64,000 nucleotides of DNA from Enterobacter chengduensis. Lineage in GTDB: Bacteria > Pseudomonadota > Gammaproteobacteria > Enterobacterales > Enterobacteriaceae. Below, one piece after another: positions 1 to 10,798 of the stretch. Below the pieces are notes generated by a model, which worked only from the letters and a program-made list of their open reading frames with translations, was not told the origin of the DNA and searched no databases. The stretch covers positions 1,798,001-1,862,000 of the forward strand of contig NZ_CP043318.1 of assembly GCF_001984825.2 (NCBI RefSeq), written 5' to 3'. The first letter of the stretch is position 1. Each line of letters starts with the position of its first letter. The translations under genes were made by a program, and so were the position numbers.

Positions 1-162
<162 letters not shown>

Positions 163-225
163 TATCAGGTTCTCAGCATCATTTGCGCGGTAATGCATTT
201 ACAGCGTGAAGGATGAGGAGCAAAC

Positions 226-254
226 TTGACAGATTGCAGGATTCGTCCTGTAAT
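226..254 (+). promoter_or_regulatory. Predicted sigma70 promoter for ihfB
   Basis: A consensus TTGACA -35 box (226-231) and a TGTAAT -10 box (249-254) are separated by exactly 17 bp, in the rpsA-ihfB gap. Initiation would be near position 261, at the foot of the hairpin at 263-284, so the ihfB message may begin with that hairpin. An ihfB promoter between rpsA and ihfB is known in E. coli; the exact start here is inferred from spacing. Confidence 0.7.
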
Positions 255-262
255 CAATAACA

Positions 263-288
263 AAGGGCGGCTACGGCCGCCCTTGTTT
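263..288 (+). terminator. Hairpin after rpsA, weak terminator or ihfB 5' stem
   Basis: A perfect 9-bp stem (AAGGGCGGC/GCCGCCCTT) is closed by a TACG tetraloop and followed by GTTTAAT. It can act as the rpsA terminator, although the T-run is short. Because the predicted ihfB start is at about 261, it could equally be a stabilising 5' end of the ihfB mRNA. Confidence 0.6.
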
Positions 289-332
289 AATGAGCTGTTC
301 AGCTAATTGGTTTGAAAGGAACCGGAGGAATC

Positions 333-620
333 ATGACCAAGTCAGAATTGATTGAAAGACTTGCCAGTCAGCAACCGCATATCCCTGCCAAGGCAGTGGA
401 AGATGCCGTAAAAGAGATGCTGGAGCATATGGCTTCCACTCTTGCCCAGGGCGAGCGCATTGAAATCCGCGGTTTCGGTAGTTTTTCTCTGCACTATCGT
501 GCTCCACGTACCGGGCGTAACCCGAAAACGGGTGATAAAGTCGAGCTGGAAGGTAAGTACGTTCCACACTTTAAACCGGGTAAAGAACTGCGCGATCGCG
601 CCAATATTTACGGCAACTGA
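333..620 (+). CDS. ihfB: Integration host factor subunit beta
   Basis: This 95-residue protein is the beta subunit of IHF, the heterodimeric DNA-bending protein used in recombination, replication and promoter architecture. The sequence has the HU/IHF fold: N-terminal helices ([10 protein letters not shown]), then the beta-ribbon arm [20 protein letters not shown] around residues 56-75, whose RNP tip intercalates DNA, and the terminal [14 protein letters not shown]. The ATG at 333 is chosen over an in-frame upstream start because ACCGGAGGAATC gives a good ribosome site and the E. coli protein starts MTKSEL. A hairpin with a T-run follows. E. coli IhfB has 94 residues; this one ends IYGN. Confidence 0.98.
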   Translation: MTKSELIERLASQQPHIPAKAVEDAVKEMLEHMASTLAQGERIEIRGFGSFSLHYRAPRTGRNPKTGDKVELEGKYVPHFKPGKELRDRANIYGN

Positions 621-652
621 GTTTAGCCAATCGGTTAAACTGGGTTCGAAAG

Positions 653-676
653 AAAGCACCTGCGGGTGCTTTTTTT
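653..676 (+). terminator. Rho-independent terminator after ihfB
   Basis: The stem AAAGCACC/GGTGCTTT has a TGCG loop and is followed by a run of T (TTTTTTG), 33 bases after the ihfB stop. Confidence 0.9.
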
Positions 677-834
677 GTGCCTGTTACTTTCATTCTGAAG
701 ATGCCCCGCATTTTTCGTTTCATTTTCTGCAAACCGATAAACACATCACAGCGCGCGCCGTAAAACACAATCTTCTCACCTGACAACCCGCTCTGCCTGC
801 TTACATACTGCCTGCCTGAAACAGGGAGGTAGCA

Positions 835-3099
835 ATGGGAATTCCCGCGCTGAGTGTCTGCGCCATTCTGGCGATAGCCCCGTTACTTTGGTTACCGGAA
901 CTGCCATCACGTCATGCCGTGTGGATAATGATTGTTGGCGGGATCGTGCTGGCCGCACGGCGAAACATGCGACTGAAGTATGTCGGTATCACGCTGTTAT
1001 TTTGCGTGTGGGGCGTTCTGGCCGCGCAGGAAAGCGTCTGGCCGATGCGGCATCTCATCACCGGCGCCGTGCATGCTGAGGTAGCGATCGCTGCGACCGA
1101 TGGCGCCACTCTGCATCAGGCGCGTATTCTTAGCGTCGATGGCAAGCGCTGGTGGGCATCTACCGGCGTCACGCTGTATGGCAATTATCTCCCACAGAAA
1201 GCGTGTGCCGGTCAACGCTGGAACATGACGCTCAGACTCCGGCCTGCCCACGGCGAACTGAACGACGGGGGTTATGATGCTCAGCGCAGCGCTTTTGCTC
1301 AGCATCAAACGCTGAGCGGGCGCTTCACCCGTGCTGAACTCGTCGACGGGCGCTGCAGTCTGCGCGCGCAATATCTCGCGTCATTGCAAACCCGCCTGTC
1401 TGCCTACCGTTGGGGGGCGGTTATCCTCGGGCTGGGAATGGGGGAACGTCTGGATGTGCCTCAGGATATAAAAGTCCTGATGCGTGAAACCGGGACGCTG
1501 CATTTGATGGCGATTTCGGGTCTGCATATCGCGCTGGCGGCCTCCCTTGTTTGGTTACTCGCGCGTGGGTTCCAGTTTTTCTTGCCCAGCCATCGTGTTC
1601 ACTGGCAAATGCCTCTCCTGGCCGGGCTGTGCTTTGCCGCCTTCTACGCCTGGCTTACCGGTCTGCAACCTCCAGCGCTCCGAACGGTTATCGGGCTTGC
1701 AGTGCTTGCAACGTTGCGGCTCGCTGCCCGTCAATGGTCGCCCTGGCAGGTATGGGTTTGCTGTATCGCGGCGATCCTGATAAGCGATCCCCTGGCCGTA
1801 CTCTCGCAGAGTCTGATCTTGTCTGCCTTTGCCGTCGCCGCGCTGATTTTCTGGTTTCAGTGGCTGCCGCTTCCTGACTGGCACCGGGCACGACGTATAC
1901 GACCTCTGCTGAACCTGATTTATCTGCAGGTCGGCATGTTGCTGCTGCTCATGCCGTTACAGGTCCTGATTTTCCATGGCTTCAGCCTCTCTTCCCTGGT
2001 GGCGAATCTCTTTGCCGTTCCCCTGGTGACGTTTGTCTCCGTGCCGCTGATCCTGCTCGGTATGCTGCTCCATCTGCTACCGCTGGCGACGCTGGAGAGC
2101 ATCATCTGGTTTGCCGCCGATCGATCGCTTGCGGGACTCTTCTGGTTACTGATGCGACTGCCCGATGGCTGGCAGAATGTCGATCAACGCTGGCAATACA
2201 TGGCGTTGCTGCCGTGGATGAGCATCATTGCCTGGCGTTTTCGTGCCTGGAAAACCCTTCCAGCCGTTTGCCTTGCAGGCAGCGTCTTGCTGACATTTCC
2301 TCTCTGGCGCACGGCAAAAAGCGAGAGCTGGACTCTGCATATGCTGGATGTAGGACAGGGGCTGGCTATGGTCATTGAACGTCAGGGGAAAGCCATTCTC
2401 TATGATACCGGTCTTGCCTGGCCCGGCGGGGATAGCGCACAGCGGCTCATTATCCCGTGGCTTCGCTGGCATCATCTTCGCCCGGAAGGGGTGATACTCA
2501 GTCATGAGCATCTCGACCACGCGGGAGGCCTCGCATCGTTGCAAAAAGCATGGCCTGAGGTATGGGTAAGAAGCCCATTGCGCCTGACGGGGCATCGCCC
2601 CTGCTTTCGCGGGCAGAGATGGAAATGGCAGGGACTTACCTTCACCGTCCATTGGCCCCCTGAAAATTACCCGGCCCAGGGAAATAACCACTCCTGCGTG
2701 GTTAAAATTGATGACGGGGAGCAGAGTGTTCTGCTAACAGGGGACATTGAAGCGCAAGCGGAACAGGCTATGCTTAGCCATTACTGGCGTTATCTGACGT
2801 CCACGCTCATCCAGGTTCCCCATCACGGCAGCAATACCTCGTCTTCATTGCCGTTGGTACAGCGGGTGGAAGGTCAGATTGCCCTGGATTCAGCGGCCCG
2901 GTTTAACGCGTGGCGATTCCCGTCGGCAAAAGTTGTCCGACGCTATCGAAAAGAGGGATATATCTGGCACGATACCCCTCACTCTGGACAAATATCGGTG
3001 ACATTCTCGCAACATCACTGGCAAATCCGGCGCTTGCGAGAGCAAATTTTATCCGTTTGGTACCATCAGTGGTTTGGCGCGCCCGTCGATAACGGGTAG
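835..3099 (+). CDS. ycaI: ComEC/Rec2-family membrane protein (YcaI)
   Basis: This 754-residue polytopic membrane protein matches the length of E. coli YcaI, a ComEC homologue. ComEC proteins form the inner-membrane channel through which single-stranded DNA enters competent cells; E. coli ComEC has been implicated in use of external DNA. The order is an N-terminal DUF4131-type membrane region, the competence-domain helices from about residue 190 to 480, and a C-terminal metallo-beta-lactamase-like domain with HEHLDH at 557-562 and LDVGQGLAM just before it. The ATG follows GGGAGGTAGCA, a strong ribosome site. Interestingly, the window also carries sxy, the competence regulator, about 47 kb away. 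Confidence 0.93.
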   Translation: MGIPALSVCAILAIAPLLWLPELPSRHAVWIMIVGGIVLAARRNMRLKYVGITLLFCVWGVLAAQESVWPMRHLITGAVHAEVAIAATDGATLHQARILSVDGKRWWASTGVTLYGNYLPQKACAGQRWNMTLRLRPAHGELNDGGYDAQRSAFAQHQTLSGRFTRAELVDGRCSLRAQYLASLQTRLSAYRWGAVILGLGMGERLDVPQDIKVLMRETGTLHLMAISGLHIALAASLVWLLARGFQFFLPSHRVHWQMPLLAGLCFAAFYAWLTGLQPPALRTVIGLAVLATLRLAARQWSPWQVWVCCIAAILISDPLAVLSQSLILSAFAVAALIFWFQWLPLPDWHRARRIRPLLNLIYLQVGMLLLLMPLQVLIFHGFSLSSLVANLFAVPLVTFVSVPLILLGMLLHLLPLATLESIIWFAADRSLAGLFWLLMRLPDGWQNVDQRWQYMALLPWMSIIAWRFRAWKTLPAVCLAGSVLLTFPLWRTAKSESWTLHMLDVGQGLAMVIERQGKAILYDTGLAWPGGDSAQRLIIPWLRWHHLRPEGVILSHEHLDHAGGLASLQKAWPEVWVRSPLRLTGHRPCFRGQRWKWQGLTFTVHWPPENYPAQGNNHSCVVKIDDGEQSVLLTGDIEAQAEQAMLSHYWRYLTSTLIQVPHHGSNTSSSLPLVQRVEGQIALDSAARFNAWRFPSAKVVRRYRKEGYIWHDTPHSGQISVTFSQHHWQIRRLREQILSVWYHQWFGAPVDNG

Positions 3100-3135
3100 A
3101 ATATGCGGCTATTTCAACGAATGCTGGTTTTTTGA

Positions 3136-4884
3136 ATGCATAACGACAAAGATCTCTCCACGTGGCAAACCTTCCGCCGACTCTGGCCGATGATTGCACC
3201 TTTTAAAGCAGGCTTGATCGTGGCGGGCGTAGCGTTAATCCTCAACGCAGCCAGCGATACTTTTATGTTATCGCTCCTCAAACCGTTACTGGATGACGGT
3301 TTTGGTAAAACGGATCGCTCAGTGCTGCTATGGATGCCGCTGGTGGTTATCGGGCTGATGATCTTACGCGGCATCACCAGCTATATTTCCAGCTACTGTA
3401 TTTCCTGGGTATCCGGGAAAGTGGTGATGACCATGCGCCGTCGGCTGTTCAGCCACATGATGGGCATGCCGGTCTCATTCTTTGACAAGCAGTCTACCGG
3501 GACGCTGCTCTCCCGTATTACCTACGACTCCGAGCAGGTTGCCTCCTCGTCCTCAAGCGCGCTGATCACCGTTGTGCGTGAAGGTGCGTCAATCATCGGC
3601 CTGTTTGCGATGATGTTCTATTACAGCTGGCAGCTGTCGATCATCCTTATTGTTCTGGCACCGATCGTTTCTATTGCCATCCGTGTCGTCTCAAAGCGCT
3701 TCCGCAATATCAGTAAGAATATGCAGAACACGATGGGGCAGGTGACGACCAGCGCGGAACAGATGCTGAAAGGGCACAAGGAAGTGTTGATCTTCGGCGG
3801 CCAGGACGTCGAAACCAAACGCTTTGATAAAGTCAGCAACAAGATGCGTCTGCAGGGGATGAAAATGGTCTCGGCCTCGTCCATCTCTGACCCGATTATT
3901 CAGCTGATTGCGTCCCTGGCGCTGGCCTTCGTTCTCTATGCGGCAAGCTTCCCAAGCGTGATGGAGACCCTGACGGCGGGGACCATCACCGTGGTCTTCT
4001 CCTCGATGATCGCCCTGATGCGTCCGCTGAAATCCCTGACGAACGTGAACGCGCAGTTCCAGCGCGGGATGGCCGCCTGCCAGACCCTGTTCAGCATTCT
4101 GGATTCTGAGCAGGAAAAAGACGAAGGCAAACGCGTCATTGAGCGCGCGAACGGCGACGTTGAGTTCCGCAACGTGACCTTTACCTATCCTGGTCGCGAA
4201 ACCCCCGCGCTGCGCAATATCAACCTGTCTATTCCGGCGGGGAAAACCGTTGCGCTGGTGGGCCGTTCCGGCTCAGGTAAGTCGACCATTGCCAGCCTGA
4301 TCACCCGTTTCTACGATATTAACGAAGGTGAGATCCTGTTAGACGGTCACGATCTGCGGGAGTATACCCTGCAGTCGCTGCGTAACCAGGTGGCGCTGGT
4401 CTCCCAGAACGTGCACCTGTTCAACGATACGGTGGCAAACAACATTGCCTATGCGCGCACGGATGAGTACAGCCGCGAGCAGATTGAGAACGCGGCGCGT
4501 ATGGCCTATGCAATGGACTTTATCAGCAAGATGGATAACGGTCTGGACACCATTATCGGTGAGAACGGGGTACTGCTCTCCGGTGGTCAGCGTCAGCGTA
4601 TTGCCATAGCGCGCGCGCTGCTGCGCGACAGCCCGATTTTGATTCTGGACGAAGCGACCTCGGCGCTGGATACGGAATCTGAACGCGCCATTCAGTCTGC
4701 GCTGGATGAGCTGCAAAAGAACCGTACCTCGCTGGTAATTGCGCACCGCCTGTCGACTATCGAGCAGGCCGATGAAATCGTCGTGGTTGAGGATGGCATC
4801 ATTGTTGAGCGCGGCAGCCATGCAGATCTGCTGGAACACCGCGGGGTTTATGCCCAGCTTCATAAGATGCAGTTCGGCCAATGA
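3136..4884 (+). CDS. msbA: Lipid A export ATP-binding/permease protein MsbA
   Basis: MsbA is the essential homodimeric ABC flippase that moves lipid A-core from the inner to the outer face of the inner membrane. The 582 residues equal the E. coli length. Six membrane helices occupy roughly the first 330 residues. The nucleotide-binding domain has Walker [10 protein letters not shown] at about 376-384, the signature LLSGGQRQR at about 480-488, Walker [13 protein letters not shown] at about 501-512 and the H-loop IAHRLST. The stop overlaps the lpxK start (ATGA), so the two are translationally coupled, as in E. coli. Confidence 0.98.
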   Translation: MHNDKDLSTWQTFRRLWPMIAPFKAGLIVAGVALILNAASDTFMLSLLKPLLDDGFGKTDRSVLLWMPLVVIGLMILRGITSYISSYCISWVSGKVVMTMRRRLFSHMMGMPVSFFDKQSTGTLLSRITYDSEQVASSSSSALITVVREGASIIGLFAMMFYYSWQLSIILIVLAPIVSIAIRVVSKRFRNISKNMQNTMGQVTTSAEQMLKGHKEVLIFGGQDVETKRFDKVSNKMRLQGMKMVSASSISDPIIQLIASLALAFVLYAASFPSVMETLTAGTITVVFSSMIALMRPLKSLTNVNAQFQRGMAACQTLFSILDSEQEKDEGKRVIERANGDVEFRNVTFTYPGRETPALRNINLSIPAGKTVALVGRSGSGKSTIASLITRFYDINEGEILLDGHDLREYTLQSLRNQVALVSQNVHLFNDTVANNIAYARTDEYSREQIENAARMAYAMDFISKMDNGLDTIIGENGVLLSGGQRQRIAIARALLRDSPILILDEATSALDTESERAIQSALDELQKNRTSLVIAHRLSTIEQADEIVVVEDGIIVERGSHADLLEHRGVYAQLHKMQFGQ

Positions 4885-5858
4885 TTGCACGCATCTGGTC
4901 CGGTGAATCCCCGCTGTGGCTGCTGCTTTTGCCGCTCTCCTGGCTCTACGGCCTGGTGAGCGGCATTATCCGCCTGCTTTACCGTCTGGGGATCAAGCGT
5001 GCCTGGCGCGCGCCGGTACCGGTTGTGGTTGTTGGTAATCTTACGGCGGGTGGCAACGGTAAAACGCCGGTCGTCATCTGGCTGGTGGAGCAGTTGCAAA
5101 AACGCGGTATTCGCCCCGGGGTGGTATCGCGCGGATATGGCGGTAAAGCGGCGCATTACCCGCTGCTGCTGACGGCGGAAACCACGACCGCCGAAGCGGG
5201 TGATGAACCGGTCCTGATTTTCCAGCGTACGAGTGCGCCAGTTGCTGTCTCCCCGGTGCGCAGTGATGCCGTGCAGGCGCTGCTTGCCGAACACGCGGTA
5301 CAAATCATTATCACTGACGATGGCCTGCAGCATTACGCCCTGGCGCGTGATAAAGAGATTGTCGTCATCGACGGCGTTCGCCGCTTCGGTAACGGCTGGT
5401 GGCTGCCGGCTGGCCCCATGCGCGAACGCGCTTCGCGTCTTAAGTCCGTTGATGCGGTGATTGTGAACGGCAGTGAGGCAAGCGCGGGTGAAATCCCGAT
5501 GCACCTGCGGCCGGGTCTGGCGATCAACCTGGTGACGGGCGAACGCCGGTCGGTTGCAGAGCTGCCTTCACGGGTGGCGATGGCGGGGATTGGTCATCCA
5601 CCGCGCTTTTTCGCGACGCTGGAACAGTGTGGTGCCCGGCCAGAAAAATGCGTTCCGCTGGCCGACCACCAGGCGCTGATGGAAGAGCAGGTAGACGCTC
5701 TGACCCTACCCGGGCAGTCGCTGATCATGACCGAAAAAGATGCGGTGAAATGCCGCGCCTTTGCGAAAGATAACTGGTGGTATCTGCCGGTTGACGCTGA
5801 ACTCAGCGGCGAGCAGCCGGAACACTTGCTCAAGGAACTGATTGCGTTGGTGCGCTAA
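4881..5858 (+). CDS. lpxK: Tetraacyldisaccharide 4'-kinase
   Basis: LpxK phosphorylates the 4' position of the tetraacyldisaccharide to give lipid IVA, the sixth step of the Raetz pathway, on the cytoplasmic face of the inner membrane. An N-terminal membrane anchor ([16 protein letters not shown]) is followed by the P-loop [12 protein letters not shown] at 52-63, the [10 protein letters not shown] segment and TDDGLQH at 145-151. It has 325 residues. The start overlaps the msbA stop by four bases, coupling synthesis of the lipid A precursor to its exporter. Confidence 0.98.
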   Translation: MIARIWSGESPLWLLLLPLSWLYGLVSGIIRLLYRLGIKRAWRAPVPVVVVGNLTAGGNGKTPVVIWLVEQLQKRGIRPGVVSRGYGGKAAHYPLLLTAETTTAEAGDEPVLIFQRTSAPVAVSPVRSDAVQALLAEHAVQIIITDDGLQHYALARDKEIVVIDGVRRFGNGWWLPAGPMRERASRLKSVDAVIVNGSEASAGEIPMHLRPGLAINLVTGERRSVAELPSRVAMAGIGHPPRFFATLEQCGARPEKCVPLADHQALMEEQVDALTLPGQSLIMTEKDAVKCRAFAKDNWWYLPVDAELSGEQPEHLLKELIALVR

Positions 5859-5902
5859 AGGCTTACGCGGTTCTGGTGGCGCTTTGACTGACAGGAAAAC
5901 GC

Positions 5903-7132
5903 ATGTCTTTACCGCAACTCTCGCTAACAGCTGCACGTAATCTTCACCTTGCCGCGCAGGGGCTGCTCAAAAAGCCCCGCCGCCGCGCGCAGCCTGCCGA
6001 TATTCTCTCCACCGTCCAGCGCATGTCGCTGCTTCAAATCGACACCATTAACATTGTGGCGCGCAGCCCTTACCTGGTGCTGTTCAGCCGTCTCGGGAAT
6101 TATTCTTCGCAGTGGCTGGACGAGGCGCTCAGCAAGGGGGAATTGATGGAGTACTGGGCGCACGAAGCCTGTTTCCTGCCCCGCAGCGATTTTGCCCTGG
6201 TGCGTCACCGCATGCTTGCCCCGGAAAAGATGGGCTGGAAATACCGGCAGGGGTGGATGCTGGAACATGCGGCAGAAATTGAGCAGCTTATCGCGCATAT
6301 TCAGGCTAACGGTCCCGTCCGCTCCGCCGATTTTGAACACCCGCGCAAAGGCACCAGCGGCTGGTGGGAGTGGAAGCCACATAAGCGTCATCTCGAAGGG
6401 CTGTTCACCTCAGGAAAGGTCATGGTGATTGAGCGGCGTAATTTTCAGCGCGTCTACGACCTGACGCATCGCGTGATGCCGCACTGGGACGACGCGCGTG
6501 ACCTGCTTACCCAGGAGGCGGCCGAGGCCATCATGCTGGAGAACAGCGCCCGCAGCCTGGGGATTTTCCGCCCACAGTGGCTGGCTGATTATTATCGCCT
6601 TCGCCAGCCCGCGCTGAAACCGCTGCTGGAGATATGGCAACGTGAACAGCGCGTCATTCCCGTCACGGTAGAAACGCTGGGTGAAATGTGGCTGCATGCG
6701 GATCTCCTCCCGCTACTGCCTCTGGCTCTGGAGGGTAAACTTCAGGCGACCCACAGCGCGGTGTTGTCGCCTTTCGACCCGGTCGTCTGGGATAGAAAAC
6801 GCGCCGAGCAGCTCTTTGATTTTAGCTACCGGCTGGAATGTTACACCCCGGCACCGAAGCGCCAGTATGGCTACTTTGTTTTACCTCTGCTGCATAAGGG
6901 GCAGCTGGTCGGGCGCATGGATGCCAAAATGCACCGCAAGACCGGCACGCTTGAAGTCATTGCGCTCTATCTGGAAGAGGGCGTCAGGGTGACGGCGGGC
7001 CTGGAAAAAGGGTTCACGACCGCCATTAGCGAATTCGCGCGCTGGCAGGGTGCTCGCGATGTAACGCTGGGTCGGGTGCCCGACGGACTGTTTACATCCT
7101 GTCGAAGTGGCTGGGAAACAGGCACGCCCTGA
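5903..7132 (+). CDS. ycaQ: Interstrand-crosslink DNA glycosylase YcaQ (AlkX)
   Basis: YcaQ belongs to the HTH_42 (AlkZ/AlkX) family of DNA glycosylases. The E. coli enzyme excises N7-alkylguanines and unhooks nitrogen-mustard interstrand crosslinks. The 409 residues (410 in E. coli) consist of tandem winged helices and a C-terminal beta barrel. The catalytic QxD motif is visible as Q45-I46-D47 in MSLLQIDTINIVARSPY. The ending FTSCRSGWE resembles the family C terminus. It sits between lpxK and ycaR, as in E. coli, with a 44-base gap to lpxK and an AGGAAAACGC ribosome site. Confidence 0.93.
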   Translation: MSLPQLSLTAARNLHLAAQGLLKKPRRRAQPADILSTVQRMSLLQIDTINIVARSPYLVLFSRLGNYSSQWLDEALSKGELMEYWAHEACFLPRSDFALVRHRMLAPEKMGWKYRQGWMLEHAAEIEQLIAHIQANGPVRSADFEHPRKGTSGWWEWKPHKRHLEGLFTSGKVMVIERRNFQRVYDLTHRVMPHWDDARDLLTQEAAEAIMLENSARSLGIFRPQWLADYYRLRQPALKPLLEIWQREQRVIPVTVETLGEMWLHADLLPLLPLALEGKLQATHSAVLSPFDPVVWDRKRAEQLFDFSYRLECYTPAPKRQYGYFVLPLLHKGQLVGRMDAKMHRKTGTLEVIALYLEEGVRVTAGLEKGFTTAISEFARWQGARDVTLGRVPDGLFTSCRSGWETGTP

Positions 7133-7177
7133 AAAGGGAATGTGTTAAGCTTTAGCGATTACCCATACGGAGGAACT

Positions 7178-8103
<926 letters not shown>

Positions 8104-8112
8104 TACCGCCTG

Positions 8113-8143
8113 CATCCCTCCTGTCGGAGGGATGTTCTCTGTC
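8113..8143 (+). terminator. Hairpin after kdsB
   Basis: A perfect 9-bp stem CATCCCTCC/GGAGGGATG with a TGTC loop starts ten bases after the kdsB stop and is followed by TTCTCTGTCTCC. The pyrimidine tail is not a pure T-run, so termination may be inefficient. Confidence 0.6.
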
Positions 8144-8241
8144 TCCTTCTCCTTTCTTTTCCCGAATTGATCGCTTCCGGGTGACATCTTCCTTCAGGAC
8201 GCTCATTATAAAAGCAGTAGTCTTAATGGGGGTAATCTCAT

Positions 8242-9135
8242 ATGGAACAGTTGCGTGCCGAACTTAGCCATCTGCTGGGTGAGAAATTAAGCCGGGTCGA
8301 ATGCGTGAGTGAAAAGGCCGATACCGCGCTTTGGTCGTTATATGACAGTCAGGGCAACCCGATGCCGCTGATGGCCAGAAGCTTCACCTCACCTGACGTT
8401 GCCAGGCAGCTAGCGTGGAAAATGTCGATGCTGGCGAGGGAGGGGACCGTCCGGATGCCGACGGTGTACGGCGTGATGACCCACGAGGAACACCCCGGTC
8501 CGGACGTGCTGCTGATTGAGCGCTTACGCGGCGTGCCCGTTGAAGCGCCCGCGCGCACGCCGGAACGCTGGGAGCAGCTGAAAGATCAGATTGTCGAGGC
8601 CCTGCTGGCCTGGCACCGTCAGGATAGCCGTGGGCTTGTCGGTCCGGTCGACAGCACCCAGGAAAACCTGTGGCCGCTGTGGTATCGCCAGCGGGTTGAG
8701 GTCCTGTGGGGAACGCTAAACCAGTTCAACAATACCGGTTTGACCATGCAGGACAAACGCATTCTGTTTCGCACCCGCGAGTGCTTGCCGGCGCTGTTCG
8801 AGGGTTTTAATGACAACTGCGTGCTGATCCACGGTAATTTCACCCTGCGCAGCATGCTCAAAGACTCCCGCAGCGATCAGCTTCTGGCAATGCTAGGGCC
8901 GGGCATCATGCTTTGGGCTCCGCGCGAATATGAGCTGTTCAGGCTCAGCGACAGCGGGGCGGCGGAGGGGCTGCTGTGGCATTACCTTCAACGCGCCCCC
9001 GTTGCAGAAGCGTTTCTCTGGCGGCGCTGGCTTTACCTGCTCTGGGACGAAGTCGCGCAGCTGGTGAACACCGGACGTTTTAATCGCGCAAACTTCGACC
9101 TGGCAGCAAAATCACTCCTGCCCTGGCTCGCCTGA
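8242..9135 (+). CDS. ycbJ: Phosphotransferase-fold protein YcbJ of unknown role
   Basis: This 297-residue protein equals E. coli YcbJ in length and looks like an aminoglycoside-phosphotransferase/protein-kinase-like fold. The place of the catalytic loop HGDxxxxN reads HGNFTLRSML (H197-G198-N199), so the catalytic Asp is Asn and the later Asn is missing. The metal-binding acidic motif is also not recognisable in MLGPGIMLWAPREYELF. This suggests a pseudo-enzyme or an altered activity. The ATG is preceded by GGGGGTAATCTCAT. Its 3' end overlaps convergent elyC by 24 bases. The biological function is not established. Confidence 0.85.
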   Translation: MEQLRAELSHLLGEKLSRVECVSEKADTALWSLYDSQGNPMPLMARSFTSPDVARQLAWKMSMLAREGTVRMPTVYGVMTHEEHPGPDVLLIERLRGVPVEAPARTPERWEQLKDQIVEALLAWHRQDSRGLVGPVDSTQENLWPLWYRQRVEVLWGTLNQFNNTGLTMQDKRILFRTRECLPALFEGFNDNCVLIHGNFTLRSMLKDSRSDQLLAMLGPGIMLWAPREYELFRLSDSGAAEGLLWHYLQRAPVAEAFLWRRWLYLLWDEVAQLVNTGRFNRANFDLAAKSLLPWLA

Positions 9136-9891
9136 CGAGCCTTTGAGCCACTGCCAGAGGCGTCCGAGCGTCTCGTAGCCGACGCGATCGCTATGCATCA
9201 GCCACGCCGGGGAGGGGATCGCCCGCTCCCACGGGTTAAGCGGCGCGTCGATGGCCATCTGGTTTGCCGGTGCGGGGAGCGGGTGCAGGCCCTGCTTTTC
9301 AAAGAAAATCATCGCGCGCGGCAGGTGCGAGGCGGAGGTGACCAGCAAGAATGGAACATCGCCAATCGCCTGCTTCACTGCGGCCGCCTCTTCTTCGGTA
9401 TCTTTTGGGCTGTCCAGCGTGATGATTGAGGAACGCGGAACCCCGAGGGATTCCGCGACCCTGGCGCCCGCTTCAGCCGTACTCACCGGGTTCGTTTTGG
9501 CCGCCGCGCCGGTGAAGATCATTTTTGATCCCGGGTTCGCCAGCCACAGGCGAATCCCTTCGTTTAGCCGCGGCAGGCTGTTGTTGATCAGGTTCGAACT
9601 GGGGGCCCAGTCAGGGTCCCAGGTATATCCGCCGCCCAGCACCACGATGTATGCCACTTTCTGATTTCCCTGCCATGTCGGGTACTTATTTTCGATGGGG
9701 CGTAACAGGCCATCCGCGACCGGTTGCAGGCTCAACAGCAGCAGCATAAGCCAGCCGAGCGTGATAAGCGTTTTGCCACCTCTCTGAAAGCGGCTGAACC
9801 ACACCAGCACCAGCCCCAGCGCGATGATGATGAGCAGCAGCGGAAGGGGAAGCATCATCCCTCCAATGTATTTCTTAAGGGTAAAAAGCAT
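9112..9891 (-). CDS. elyC: Envelope biogenesis factor ElyC
   Basis: ElyC (YcbC) is a DUF218/YdcF-like inner-membrane protein. In E. coli its loss lowers peptidoglycan synthesis at low temperature and it is linked to use of undecaprenyl phosphate. Two N-terminal membrane helices (about residues 12-32 and 40-60) precede a periplasmic domain with the DUF218 signatures VAYIVVLGGGYTW and LLVTSASHLPRA and a conserved SLPRLNEGIRLW. The 259 residues match E. coli. It is convergent with ycbJ and divergent from cmoM. Confidence 0.93.
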   Translation of the reverse strand: MLFTLKKYIGGMMLPLPLLLIIIALGLVLVWFSRFQRGGKTLITLGWLMLLLLSLQPVADGLLRPIENKYPTWQGNQKVAYIVVLGGGYTWDPDWAPSSNLINNSLPRLNEGIRLWLANPGSKMIFTGAAAKTNPVSTAEAGARVAESLGVPRSSIITLDSPKDTEEEAAAVKQAIGDVPFLLVTSASHLPRAMIFFEKQGLHPLPAPANQMAIDAPLNPWERAIPSPAWLMHSDRVGYETLGRLWQWLKGSSGEPGQE

Positions 9892-10015
9892 CCTTTTTGG
9901 TTCCTTTTTTGACCATATAGCAGGTGATTACCCGTGATATTACACCAGAGAGGTTCATTCTCCGCGCGGGTGTGACAAAATAGCGGTTTTGCAGTTAGCG
10001 AGTGGAACTCTCCCA

Positions 10016-10795
10016 ATGCGGGATCGCAATTTTGATGACATCGCGGAAAAGTTTTCGCGCAACATTTATGGCACTACGAAAGGGCAGCTTCGTCAGACGA
10101 TCCTCTGGCAGGATCTGGACACCATTCTGGCCACCTTTGGCGGCCAGACGTTGCGCGTGCTGGATGCCGGTGGCGGTGAAGGGCAGACGGCGATAAAAAT
10201 GGCCGAGCGCGGTCATCACGTCACGCTTTGCGATCTTTCGGCTGAAATGGTTGCCCGCGCGACGCGTGCTGCAGAAGAGAAAGGTGTGAGCGACAACATG
10301 CATTTTATACAATGCGCCGCTCAGGACATCGCCCAGCATTTGGAAACCCAGGTTGATCTGATATTGTTTCATGCGGTGCTGGAGTGGGTTGCCGATCCGC
10401 AAAGCGTGTTACAAACCCTGTGGTCGATGCTTCGCCCGGGCGGCACGCTGTCGCTGATGTTCTACAATGCTAACGGTTTCCTGATGCACAACATGGTTGC
10501 GGGAAACTTCGACTATGTTCAGGTCGGGATGCCCAAAAAGAAAAAGCGCACGCTTTCCCCGGACTATCCGCGCGATCCGCAGCAGGTTTACGGCTGGCTG
10601 GAAGCAATTGGCTGGCAGATTGTCGGGAAAACGGGCGTCAGGGTGTTTCATGATTATCTGCGTGAAAAACACAAACAGCGTGACTGTTTTGACACCTTAA
10701 CAGAATTAGAAACGCGGTATTGCCGTCAGGAGCCTTTTATCCGCCTTGGCCGCTATATTCACGTCACCGCGCACAAGCCGCAGATGCAAGGATAA
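10016..10795 (+). CDS. cmoM: tRNA 5-carboxymethoxyuridine methyltransferase
   Basis: CmoM (SmtA) is a SAM-dependent enzyme that methylates cmo5U34 to mcmo5U in certain tRNAs. The class I methyltransferase fold is shown by motif I VLDAGGGEGQTAIKMAERG (around residues 47-65), CDLS after it, and FHAVLEWV. The ATG at 10016 gives MRDRNFDDIAEKFSRN, matching the E. coli start (MQDRNF); an in-frame upstream start lacks a ribosome site. It is the first gene of the cmoM-mukF-mukE-mukB operon, only three bases before mukF. It has 259 residues, against 261 in E. coli. Confidence 0.96.
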   Translation: MRDRNFDDIAEKFSRNIYGTTKGQLRQTILWQDLDTILATFGGQTLRVLDAGGGEGQTAIKMAERGHHVTLCDLSAEMVARATRAAEEKGVSDNMHFIQCAAQDIAQHLETQVDLILFHAVLEWVADPQSVLQTLWSMLRPGGTLSLMFYNANGFLMHNMVAGNFDYVQVGMPKKKKRTLSPDYPRDPQQVYGWLEAIGWQIVGKTGVRVFHDYLREKHKQRDCFDTLTELETRYCRQEPFIRLGRYIHVTAHKPQMQG

Positions 10796-10798
10796 CCT

